DNA from: Paraburkholderia sp. IMGN_8
GTDB taxonomy: Bacteria > Pseudomonadota > Gammaproteobacteria > Burkholderiales > Burkholderiaceae
NCBI RefSeq assembly: GCF_038050405.1
Contig: NZ_CP150901.1
Coordinates: 2,480,001 to 2,544,000, forward strand
Length of the DNA stretch: 64,000 nucleotides
Reading direction: 5' to 3'
The position numbers and the translations under genes are program-made. Below are positions 25,565 to 33,007 of this stretch, piece by piece; the stretch's first letter is position 1; each line of letters opens with the position of its first letter. The notes beneath the pieces are model-generated. The model made no database searches. It saw only the letters and a list, made by a program, of their open reading frames with translations, and was not told the origin of the DNA.

Positions 25565-26233
25565 ATGGATCTGATGCATCTGCTGCAGGTCGCCCTGCAC
25601 TTCGACCAGCACCTCAGCGGCTTGATCGTGCAATACGGCGCCGCCGTCTACGCGATGCTGTTTCTCGTAGTGTTCGTCGAGATCGGCTTCCTGCCGCTAT
25701 TCTTTTTGCCGGGCGATCCGCTGATTTTCATCTGCGGCGGCCTCGCCGCGACCGGCGCGCTGAATGTCTGGATCGTGATCCCGGTGCTGTTCGCCGCGAC
25801 CGTGGCCGGCAGCATCGTCGATTATGCGTTCGGCCGCGCGATCGGCGAGAAAGTCTATACCGCCGACTATCGCTGGGTCGACAAGAACGCGCTGCGTAAA
25901 GCGCACGCATTCTACGAAGCACGCGGCGGCCTGACCTTCCTCCTGTCGCCGTTCATTGCAGTGGTGCGCACGTTCGCGCCGTTCGTCGCCGGTGTCTCGC
26001 GCATGACGTTCGCACGTTTCGTGTCGTTCGTCACGACCGGCGCGGCGCTATGGATCGTGTCGCTAGTGGCGGCAGGTTATCTGTTCGGCAACGTGCCGCT
26101 GGTGCGCGATCATATGAGTTCGATCGTGCTGCTGGGCGTGGGGCTCGGTGTCGGGTCGTTGCTGGTGAGCGCACTGTGGCGTTTCGTCAACCGGCGGCTG
26201 CGCGCTGACTCAAAATCACGGAGATATCCATGA
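25565..26233 (+). CDS. DedA-family membrane protein
   Basis: The product is 222 residues with four to five membrane segments and the VTT/SNARE-associated core. VFVEIGFLPLFFLPGDPLIF gives the membrane re-entrant motif with Glu and Asp. HAFYEARGGLTFLLSPFIAVVRTFAPFVAG carries the conserved Arg. The family helps recycle undecaprenyl phosphate and maintain proton motive force. Its stop overlaps the ATG of a truncated LysE gene in an ATGA, showing that a two-gene operon once existed. Confidence 0.88.
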   Translation: MDLMHLLQVALHFDQHLSGLIVQYGAAVYAMLFLVVFVEIGFLPLFFLPGDPLIFICGGLAATGALNVWIVIPVLFAATVAGSIVDYAFGRAIGEKVYTADYRWVDKNALRKAHAFYEARGGLTFLLSPFIAVVRTFAPFVAGVSRMTFARFVSFVTTGAALWIVSLVAAGYLFGNVPLVRDHMSSIVLLGVGLGVGSLLVSALWRFVNRRLRADSKSRRYP

Positions 26234-26337
26234 CGCTTTCCGCTTTGCTCGTCTTTGCGCTGGCGCTGATCATCGCCGCCGGCACGCCCGGTCCCAGCAT
26301 CGCCGCGCTGGTCGCGCGCGTGGCGCTGGCGGTGTAG
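26230..26337 (+). pseudogene. LysE-family exporter, N-terminal stump only
   Basis: It starts in an ATGA overlap with the DedA stop and reads MTLSALLVFALALIIAAG then TPGPSIAALVARV, the conserved first helix of LysE/RhtB exporters including the TPGP motif. After LVARV the frame turns into ALAV and stops; about 170 residues and five helices are missing. The lost part ends where the opposing SRPBCC gene now begins its unnatural tail, so one deletion removed the 3' end of LysE and the end of its convergent neighbour. Confidence 0.72.
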
Positions 26338-26821
26338 CGGTTTTCGATACCGCCGCACGCAACGACGCCAGCAGCGCCTGCCACCATTCGCCGTGCCGCA
26401 GCAGAAATACACGATCAGGGAAATGGTGGCGCGCCACGTGGTCTTGCGGCACCGTATCCCAACCGCGATGCTCGACTGTCACGCGCGTTTCGTCGCCGAT
26501 CGCTTCGAAACGCACCTCGACATGCGTGTGCTGCGCGGCGGTAAAGCTGGCCTGACGCCAGCCGAACGCCAGACGCTGGCCCGGCGCCCAAACCGTGACG
26601 CGGCCGATCTCGAACAGGCTGCCGTCCGGCTGCGTTTCGACCAGGCGCCCATGCTCGCCGGGTTCCAAAGGCAGTTCAAACGACAGCACGCCCGCGCCTT
26701 GCGGCGTGAACTGAAACAGCCCGTTCGGCCGCCACCATGCGCCGATCTCGCGCGTGAACACGTCGAACGCGCGCAGCGGCGACGCCGCAACGCGTAACGA
26801 GACCTGCACGCGCGAACTCAT
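26270..26821 (-). CDS. SRPBCC (AHSA1-like) domain protein with aberrant C-terminus
   Basis: The product is 183 residues. Residues 1-150 are an AHSA1/START-like domain (VAASPLRAFDVFTREIGAWW, then PGQRLAFGWRQ, ending HGEWWQALLASLR). Such proteins bind small hydrophobic ligands. The gene overlaps the upstream ArsR gene by ATGA, a standard ArsR-SRPBCC pair. The last 30 or so residues (KTATPPAPRARPARRCWDRA and on) are basic and unlike the family. They are encoded antisense to the LysE stump, so the natural stop was lost in a deletion. The core domain should still fold. Confidence 0.78.
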   Translation of the reverse strand: MSSRVQVSLRVAASPLRAFDVFTREIGAWWRPNGLFQFTPQGAGVLSFELPLEPGEHGRLVETQPDGSLFEIGRVTVWAPGQRLAFGWRQASFTAAQHTHVEVRFEAIGDETRVTVEHRGWDTVPQDHVARHHFPDRVFLLRHGEWWQALLASLRAAVSKTATPPAPRARPARRCWDRACRRR

Positions 26822-27156
26822 GCTTGCCGCTCCACATGCGCCTTGAACGACAGCAATTGCGCGGACCACATCGCTTCGGTCTGTTCGAGCCATGCCTTCA
26901 GTTCGCTCATCGGCGCCGAACGCAACACATAGAGGCGCACGCGCGCGTCGATGCCGTCATGCGACTCTTCGATCAACTCACTCGAACGCAGGACCCGCAA
27001 ATGCCGGCTCATTGCTTGCGGGCTCAGGCCGGTGGCTTGCGCGAGTTCACCGGCGCGCATTGACCGCTGGCTGAGCAGATCGACCACCCGACGCCGGTTC
27101 GGATCGGCTAGCGCCGCCAGGGTTCGATCGAGCGTTGCGCTAACAGGCAGTCCCAT
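26818..27156 (-). CDS. ArsR-family regulator paired with an SRPBCC protein
   Basis: The product is 112 residues: TLAALADPNRRRVVDLLSQR, recognition helix GLSPQAMSRHLRVLRSSELI, and a wing with DARVRLYVL. It belongs to the subgroup typically co-transcribed with AHSA1/SRPBCC genes. It ends in an ATGA overlap with its SRPBCC partner and starts four bases after the VOC-protein stop, so all three form one minus-strand operon. The ligand is unknown. Confidence 0.87.
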   Translation of the reverse strand: MGLPVSATLDRTLAALADPNRRRVVDLLSQRSMRAGELAQATGLSPQAMSRHLRVLRSSELIEESHDGIDARVRLYVLRSAPMSELKAWLEQTEAMWSAQLLSFKAHVERQA

Positions 27157-27160
27157 GCGC

Positions 27161-27622
27161 TCACATCCATCCTTCGATTTTTAGGCCGCTCACCTGCTCG
27201 GCTTCCTCGCGCGACACCTTGCGCACGGTTTGGCCGAAGCTCCAGACGTGCCCTTCCGGGTCGCGTGCCGCGTACACACGGTCGCCGTAGAACTGATCCG
27301 CCGGCTCGCGCGTGATGACGGCGCCCGCGGCGCGCGCCCGTGCGCAATGCTCGTCGATACCTTCGCGCAGTTGAACATGCACCGACTGCGTGTTCTTGCC
27401 GCCGATCGAGGCCGGACTCGCCGCGTCTTCCGACCACTCGCGACAGATCATCACGTAGCCGTCGCCGAAACGCATTTCCGAGTGACCCAACTGGCCGTCG
27501 CTGTCCGTGACGACCAGTTGACGCTCGAAACCGAAGGCTTTTTCGAGCCAGTCAAGCGCGGCAAACGGGTCTTTGTAGTACACCGACGAACCCAGTGAAG
27601 GACGGTGAAGCGGATCGCTCAT
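27161..27622 (-). CDS. VOC-family (glyoxalase/bleomycin-resistance-like) protein
   Basis: The product is 153 residues with paired beta-alpha-beta-beta-beta units of the vicinal-oxygen-chelate fold: VYYKDPFAALDWLEKAFGFE at the start and DRVYAARDPEGHVWSFGQTV near the end. The DPEGHxW motif carries a metal or ligand-contact residue in PhnB- and YcdA-like members. The function within the superfamily cannot be assigned. It is first gene of the VOC-ArsR-SRPBCC operon; such trios are common in proteobacteria but little studied. AAAGGAG precedes the ATG. Confidence 0.85.
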   Translation of the reverse strand: MSDPLHRPSLGSSVYYKDPFAALDWLEKAFGFERQLVVTDSDGQLGHSEMRFGDGYVMICREWSEDAASPASIGGKNTQSVHVQLREGIDEHCARARAAGAVITREPADQFYGDRVYAARDPEGHVWSFGQTVRKVSREEAEQVSGLKIEGWM

Positions 27623-27771
27623 GACAGGCTCCTTTTGTAAACCTCTCGGTTGATATTTAACATCATAGTTAAACAAATGGGAAAGGCAAGGAGGATGGCG
27701 TCGCCAATTGGTTCTACGAGAAGCCACGGCAAGCCGGCAACGCCAAGCGTTGCAGGACCACCCACGCCACA

Positions 27772-28788
27772 TCAAACGTGCACGTCCTGCTCGTTGAGCG
27801 GGGGTGCCGTCGCCCCCGCGAACTCCTCGCGCAACATGTCGCGCGCGTGATGTCGACGCACCCAGAGCGCGGTGAGGATCGGCACGAGAAGCGCCGTCAC
27901 GAGACAGGCGGTCGCGACCATTGCCGTGGCGGCCGGCACCAGCGGCTTGAAGCGCGGAATCATCTCGCCGATGATCGCCGGGTTCGCCACCGCGGCCCCC
28001 GCAGTCGACGACGCCGCCAGCCCCGCCGCCCCGTTGCCGCCCGCGATCCAGCGGTCCGCGACGATCAGCGGAATGCCCGTCACGACGATCACCCCGAGGC
28101 CGAGCACGATGCCCGGCAAGCCGCTCGTGACGATCACGTTCAGGTCGATGCCGTTGCCGAGCGCAAAGCCGAAGAACGGAATCAGCGGATGCACGCAGCG
28201 GCCAAAGAATTCGCGCAGGTCGCTGTCGAGGTTGCCCAGCGTGAAGCCGACCAGGAACGGCAGCACCGCGCCGACGAACAGGCGCGGCTCGAAGAACGCG
28301 ACACCGGTCGCGCCGAGGATGATCATGCTGACGAGCGGCCCCGACTCGATCGACATCAGCACGAACGCGCCCGCCTCTTCCCTGGTGCCGTATTGCTGCA
28401 TCACCGCCGCATAGAGGCCACCGTTGGTCATGTCCATCGAGGTCGTGATCGCGAGCACCGAGAGGCCGGCGAACAGCCCCGCCTTGACGCCGTCGATCGG
28501 AATGAAGTGCGAGGCGACGATCGTCGCGATCCACGCCACCACCATCTTTGTCACGAGCAGCGTGCCCGACTTGCGCAACACCGTTCCGGTCGCCCGCAGG
28601 TCGATCGTCGCGCCCATGCAGAAGAACCACACCGCCAGAATCGGCACGGTGCCGGTGATCAAGCCATTCGTGAACGACCCGAAGTATTTCCCCCCGCCCG
28701 GCGCAAATGTGTGGACGCAGGCGCCGAGCAGCAACGGCACCAGCATCAGGCCGCCCGGAATGCGGTCGATGGCCTTCTTGAGCTTCAT
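27772..28788 (-). CDS. kdgT: 2-keto-3-deoxygluconate permease (KdgT family)
   Basis: The product is 338 residues with ten membrane helices of the KdgT family. [20 protein letters not shown] is the typical first segment and [18 protein letters not shown] the conserved late motif. KdgT imports 2-keto-3-deoxygluconate, an intermediate of pectin, hexuronate and galactose breakdown, with protons. GGAGGAG precedes the ATG. It is divergent from an IclR-family regulator, the class that includes KdgR, which supports the substrate. No KDG kinase or aldolase lies nearby. Confidence 0.87.
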   Translation of the reverse strand: MKLKKAIDRIPGGLMLVPLLLGACVHTFAPGGGKYFGSFTNGLITGTVPILAVWFFCMGATIDLRATGTVLRKSGTLLVTKMVVAWIATIVASHFIPIDGVKAGLFAGLSVLAITTSMDMTNGGLYAAVMQQYGTREEAGAFVLMSIESGPLVSMIILGATGVAFFEPRLFVGAVLPFLVGFTLGNLDSDLREFFGRCVHPLIPFFGFALGNGIDLNVIVTSGLPGIVLGLGVIVVTGIPLIVADRWIAGGNGAAGLAASSTAGAAVANPAIIGEMIPRFKPLVPAATAMVATACLVTALLVPILTALWVRRHHARDMLREEFAGATAPPLNEQDVHV

Positions 28789-28893
28789 GTCTCCTCCATG
28801 GACTTCGCGTCCAGTTGTCGGGTGAATAACCCTGGGTGATGTCCCGTTCTTGCGTCGGGCTACTCCCTTTCGGCGCAATATAGCATTGCGATA

Positions 28894-28906
28894 GGAACGA
28901 CGTTCC
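28894..28906. promoter_or_regulatory. Candidate IclR/KdgR operator in the kdgT promoter
   Basis: GGAACGACGTTCC is a perfect 13-base palindrome between the divergent kdgT and iclR genes. On the minus strand it lies between a TTGTCA (28916-28911) and a TATCGC box about 18 bases on, so a bound protein would block kdgT transcription. A second short inverted repeat, GCAAT/ATTGC, follows at 28875-28889. Confidence 0.45.
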
Positions 28907-29150
28907 GTTTTTGACAAGACTCTAGTCCATCGTTTACCCGAGCCTCATTTAAGACCCTTGCCAGCCTTGATGCGGAAGCACAATATTTTCGGATCACCGT
29001 TCTGAATTTGAAATTCCGCGCTACATTCGAAACCAGACCGGCGCCGCAGCACCGTCACCCAACCCAGCGTGTGGCCGGCGCGCTAGCCCGGCAGCAGGTC
29101 ACGTGGAACGCTGGACGCGGTATGCTCCCGGCGCTCGGTATCGATAGGAA

Positions 29151-30047
29151 ATGACGGAAATGACAGCAATGGGCAGACAGCGCAGGGACGACGCGGCCGC
29201 ACACGCGCAGGACGCGGACAGCGCTGAAGGCAACCGCGGCACGGGCAACGACCGGGGCGAATCGGTTTCGTCGATCGGCAGGGTGTTCGCGATTCTGGGC
29301 GCGGTCGGAGACAGCGGACAGATCGGCATCAGTGAATTGTCGCAGCGGCTCGGCATGTCGAAGACCACCGTCCACCGCGTGCTCCAGACGCTGAAGGCGC
29401 TCGGCTATGTGACGCAGGAAGTCGAGACCGAGCGCTACCGGCTGACGATCCGTCTGTTCGAACTAGGCGCGAAGGCGCTGGAGAGCGTCGATCTCGTGCG
29501 CGAGGCCGACGTCGAGATGCGCCGCATTGCGCAGGCGACCCGCGAGGCGGTCCACCTCGGCGCATTCGACGAAGACGCCATCATCTACATCCACAAGATC
29601 GACGCCGACTACGGGCTGCGCATGCAGTCGCGGATCGGCCGCCGCAATCCGTTGCACAGCACTGCGATCGGCAAGGTGCTGCTCGCGTGGATGGACCCGG
29701 CCGAGGCGCGCGACGTGCTCTCGCACGTGGAATTTCGCAAGTCGACACAAAAGACGCTCGCCTCCGCCGACGCCGTGCTGAACATCCTGCCGCACGTGCG
29801 CGAACAAGGCTACGGCGAGGACAACGAGGAACAGGAAGAAGGGCTTCGGTGTCTCGCGGTGCCGGTGTTCGACCGCTTCGGCCGCGTCATTGCGGGCCTG
29901 TCGATTTCGTTTCCAACGATGCGCTGCGGCGCCGACACGAAATCGCACTATGTGGCCCTCCTCAAGCAGTCGGGTCACGCGATCTCGACGCGGCTCGGCT
30001 ATCGTCAAGCGCCGGCGCCGGAGCATGCGGCCACCGGGCAGGGTTGA
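29151..30047 (+). CDS. IclR-family regulator (KdgR-like)
   Basis: The product is 298 residues. After a polar 40-residue leader comes the IclR winged helix-turn-helix (SSIGRVFAILGAVGDSGQIG, then LSQRLGMSKTTVHRVLQTL) and the effector domain with RRNPLHSTAIGKVLLAWM. KdgR-type members repress sugar-acid genes and release DNA on binding 2-keto-3-deoxygluconate. Divergence from kdgT supports that role. The first in-frame ATGs are 29151, 29160 and 29169; the choice among them is uncertain because the leader is poorly conserved. Confidence 0.85.
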   Translation: MTEMTAMGRQRRDDAAAHAQDADSAEGNRGTGNDRGESVSSIGRVFAILGAVGDSGQIGISELSQRLGMSKTTVHRVLQTLKALGYVTQEVETERYRLTIRLFELGAKALESVDLVREADVEMRRIAQATREAVHLGAFDEDAIIYIHKIDADYGLRMQSRIGRRNPLHSTAIGKVLLAWMDPAEARDVLSHVEFRKSTQKTLASADAVLNILPHVREQGYGEDNEEQEEGLRCLAVPVFDRFGRVIAGLSISFPTMRCGADTKSHYVALLKQSGHAISTRLGYRQAPAPEHAATGQG

Positions 30048-30111
30048 GCGAAAGCGCCTCCGCCCAAAGCCGGCGCGGTTCTTCAGGCGTCCGCGGCGTG
30101 CGCCGCAAGAC

Positions 30112-30321
30112 TCAATGCGTGACGCCAAAAAACGCTTCAGCGCCTTCGACCGGTGTGAGTCCTACCTTGAAATAACCCTCGAGCCGTTCTGCCGTCGCGT
30201 CGCTCAGCGTGAACGGTGGGCGGACGAAGCCGACCGACACGGCGTGGTCGTACCATGCCAGCATCCACGTACGCAGCTCCAGTTCGTTCTGCGAAAGGCC
30301 TTGCGGAGTATCCTCAGCCAT
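30112..30321 (-). CDS. Small conserved-looking protein of unknown function
   Basis: The product is 69 residues, acidic and soluble, with a central helix pair (LELRTWMLAWYDHAVSVGFV and LSDATAERLEGYFKVGLTP). GGAG seven bases before the ATG lies inside the end of the preceding gene, with which it overlaps by eight bases, so the two are translated together. No family was recognised. Coupling and sensible amino-acid composition support a real gene. Confidence 0.5.
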   Translation of the reverse strand: MAEDTPQGLSQNELELRTWMLAWYDHAVSVGFVRPPFTLSDATAERLEGYFKVGLTPVEGAEAFFGVTH

Positions 30322-30628
30322 GCGTCGTCTCCTTCGCCGTCATCGGGTCGTCCAACGGCAAGCCGGCGACGCTCATCGAAGGACGCGCGGCGCCGGGTGG
30401 AAAAACATGCCAGGTTCCATCGTTGTGGCGGAAGAAAAACAGGGCGAGCGGGCCGCCCGGCCGTTGCACTTCGACACACACGCGGCGTGTCCGGCCAGAT
30501 TGCGAACGATGAGTCAACAGTATCCGGACTGGCTGGGCGCCCGCCGCACCGAGCAATTTTTCGACCAGTCCGCGTAACGACTTTTCTCCCACGACCGTTT
30601 GCGCTCCATGATTGCCCATAGAAGCCAT
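30314..30628 (-). CDS. Small protein of unknown function, coupled to the next gene
   Basis: The product is 104 residues. A mixed helix/strand region includes GEKSLRGLVEKLLGAAGAQP, then VCVEVQRPGGPLALFFFRHN. There is no signal peptide or membrane segment. AAGG precedes the ATG at 30628; a second ATG nine bases on is possible. It overlaps the 69-residue gene by eight bases. The pair lies just downstream of the NarL-type regulator on the same strand, but a 118-base gap separates them. Function unknown. Confidence 0.5.
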   Translation of the reverse strand: MASMGNHGAQTVVGEKSLRGLVEKLLGAAGAQPVRILLTHRSQSGRTRRVCVEVQRPGGPLALFFFRHNDGTWHVFPPGAARPSMSVAGLPLDDPMTAKETTHG

Positions 30629-30746
30629 CGTAAGGCGCCCTTGTTGGCGGCTCAGTCGGGAGCGGCGGATAGTTCCTTCAGGAAAATCTGATTCGAACGT
30701 CAGGATTTCCCTAGCGCAACGACTGCGATGATTCATCAGACAAGCA

Positions 30747-31379
30747 TCATTCGGCGGCCAGCCCGTGCCTGATCGCATAGCGGATCAGTTCCGCGTTGTT
30801 GCTGAGACCGAGCTTCTGCATCAGGCGCATCTTGTGGGTGCTGATGGTCTTGGCGCTGAGCGAGAACGTGTCCGCGATGTCGTTGATGCTTTTGCCGAGC
30901 GCCAGCATCTGCAGCACCTGGAATTCACGATCGGAGAGTATGTTATGAGGCGGCGCATCGTCCGAGTGGGTCTCGAAGATGATCGCGTCGACGAGCTTCG
31001 GATCGATAAACCGCCCGCCGGCGGCGAGCTTGCGAATAGCGGCAAGCAGCACCTCCGGGTCGCTGTCCTTCGTCACATAACCGGTGGCGCCCGCGCGCAA
31101 CGCGCGCGAGACGACCTGCGCTTCGTTGTGAATGCTTAACACCAGGACCGGCAAGGCCGGCTGTTCCGCGCGCACGCGCCGGATCAGATCGACCCCGCTG
31201 ATTCCCGGCATCGTCATATCCAGCAACAGCAGATCGACGTGACTCGCGCGCAGCTTGTCGACGACCTCCGAGCCTTGAGCGGCCTCGCCGGCGACGACGA
31301 TATCCGTCGTCGTCGCGATAATCTGTTTCAGGCCGCCACGCACAATCGCATGGTCATCCGCAATCAGGATCTTGATCAT
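30747..31379 (-). CDS. NarL/LuxR-family response regulator
   Basis: The product is 210 residues. The receiver domain has the acidic pair in ILIADDHAIVRGG, phospho-acceptor Asp in LLLLDMTMPGISG and the Lys of GYVTKDSD. The C-terminal LuxR helix-turn-helix reads LSDREFQVLQMLALGKSIND and then AKTISTHKMRLMQKLGL. It begins in an ATGA overlap with the histidine kinase gene, which is HisKA_3-type, the class that pairs with NarL regulators. It is last in a three-gene phosphorelay operon. Target genes are unknown. Confidence 0.9.
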   Translation of the reverse strand: MIKILIADDHAIVRGGLKQIIATTTDIVVAGEAAQGSEVVDKLRASHVDLLLLDMTMPGISGVDLIRRVRAEQPALPVLVLSIHNEAQVVSRALRAGATGYVTKDSDPEVLLAAIRKLAAGGRFIDPKLVDAIIFETHSDDAPPHNILSDREFQVLQMLALGKSINDIADTFSLSAKTISTHKMRLMQKLGLSNNAELIRYAIRHGLAAE

Positions 31380-33007
31380 TTCTCTGCTTTGTTGTCTAAC
31401 GGAATGTGAATCGAAACCGCCGTGCCCGCGCCGGGCGCGCTGTCGATCTGCAGCGATCCGCCAATCGCCCTCGCGCGCTCGCTCATGCCGAGCAGGCCAT
31501 AGGAATAACTCTTGCGCGCCGCCTCCTGATCAAAGCCGCGACCGTCGTCGCTGACATGCAGATCGAGGGCCGTCGCGGTGCGGGTCAGTGTCACGTCCGC
31601 TCGCGTCGCGCCGGCATGGCGCGCGACGTTGGTGAGCGACGCCTGGACGATGCGGAACACGGCAGTCGCGAACGCATCGGGAAGAACGGGCTCGCTGCCG
31701 TTGATCCGGAACTGGCAGGGAACGCCGGTATGCCGGCCGAAATCCTCGACCAGCCACTCCAGCGCCGACACGAGCCCGAAGTTCAACGCCGCAGGCCGTA
31801 AATGACTCGCCACGTTGCGCACCATCCAGATCGTCTTTTCGACCAGTTCGCGCATGCTGTCGGCTTTCTTCATCGCCTCCTGGTCGCTGCCAAGACGCAT
31901 CCTGAGCAGCGATACGTCCATTTTCAACGCTGTCAGCAACTGGCCCAGTTCGTCGTGAATTTCCAAGGCGATGCGCTTTCTTTCCTCTTCGCGGATCGCT
32001 TCCATATAGGCCGACAGTTCGCGCAGCTGTTCGCGCGACTCGAACAGCGCCTGCTCGATACGCTTGCGTTCGGTGATGTCGTTCAGACCGACATAGATAG
32101 CAGGCGCATCGTCATAGGTCGCCACCCGGGCCGTCGCGATCGCCCAGAATGTCGTGCCGTCCGGCCGCCTGAACTGGACTTCCATATCGCGGAAACTGCC
32201 CTCCTCGCGCAGATGCTGCACCAGCCTGTTGCGCTCCGCGGGATCCGCATACAGGTCCACGATGCTGGAGACCACGCGGTCGCGCGCATCGATACCAAAT
32301 AGCTCCCGCAATGGCTCATTCGTATAGAGAATCTTTCCGCCGGGCATCGACGTGATGCACAGCGGCACCGGGCTCGTCTCGACAATGGTGCGAAACCGCC
32401 CTTCGCTCGACAGCAGTTTCGCCTCGGCCCGCCTGCGCTCGTCGATCTGCGAATGGAGGCGGGCATTCGCCCGCGCCAGTTCGTCGGTGCGTTGCGCGAC
32501 GCGCTCCTCCAGGCCGTCGCGCACGCGGGACAGCGCCGCCTCGGCCTGCTCGCGCACGGCCACTTCGCTCTGCAGCTGCTTGTTGCGGGCAACGAGTTGC
32601 CTGTGCATGGCGCGCAGCGCCAGATGCGTGTCGATGCGCGCCATCATTTCGTTGACCCGCACCGGCTTCGTCACGTAATCGACACCACCCGCCGCGAATC
32701 CCTCGACCATGTCCTCGCTGCCGGTGAGCGACGTCATGAAGATCACGGCGATATCGCGCGTCGCGTCGTTCATCTTGAGCCGGCGGCAAGTTTCGAAACC
32801 GTCGATGCCCGGCATTTTCACATCGAGCAGAATCAGGTCCGGCTGCGAAAATTGCGCGCGCTCGAGCGTTTCCACGCCGTCGAGCGCGACCAGCACGCGA
32901 AATCCCCGGTCCGCCAGACTGTCGACGACCACGCCCAGATTCGACGGCGTGTCGTCGGCGATGAGGATGGTGGGTGGCCCACTCAAGTGGGCGGATGCGT
33001 CGTTCAT
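31376..33007 (-). CDS. Sensor histidine kinase with N-terminal receiver, PAS and HisKA_3 domains
   Basis: The product is 543 residues with no membrane segment. Receiver domain at about 13-130 (ILIADDTPSN, LILLDVKMPGIDG, DYVTKP); coiled coil at about 140-205; PAS at about 210-325 (RFRTIVETSPVPLCITSMPG). The HisKA_3 dimerisation helix carries the phospho-His in RIALEIHDELGQLLTALKMD, followed by an ATPase domain with DDGRGF and GLLGMSERARAIGG. It is a cytoplasmic NarX-type kinase whose own receiver can take a signal from another kinase. ATGA overlaps at both ends tie it to the hybrid kinase upstream and the NarL regulator downstream. Confidence 0.9.
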   Translation of the reverse strand: MNDASAHLSGPPTILIADDTPSNLGVVVDSLADRGFRVLVALDGVETLERAQFSQPDLILLDVKMPGIDGFETCRRLKMNDATRDIAVIFMTSLTGSEDMVEGFAAGGVDYVTKPVRVNEMMARIDTHLALRAMHRQLVARNKQLQSEVAVREQAEAALSRVRDGLEERVAQRTDELARANARLHSQIDERRRAEAKLLSSEGRFRTIVETSPVPLCITSMPGGKILYTNEPLRELFGIDARDRVVSSIVDLYADPAERNRLVQHLREEGSFRDMEVQFRRPDGTTFWAIATARVATYDDAPAIYVGLNDITERKRIEQALFESREQLRELSAYMEAIREEERKRIALEIHDELGQLLTALKMDVSLLRMRLGSDQEAMKKADSMRELVEKTIWMVRNVASHLRPAALNFGLVSALEWLVEDFGRHTGVPCQFRINGSEPVLPDAFATAVFRIVQASLTNVARHAGATRADVTLTRTATALDLHVSDDGRGFDQEAARKSYSYGLLGMSERARAIGGSLQIDSAPGAGTAVSIHIPLDNKAEK

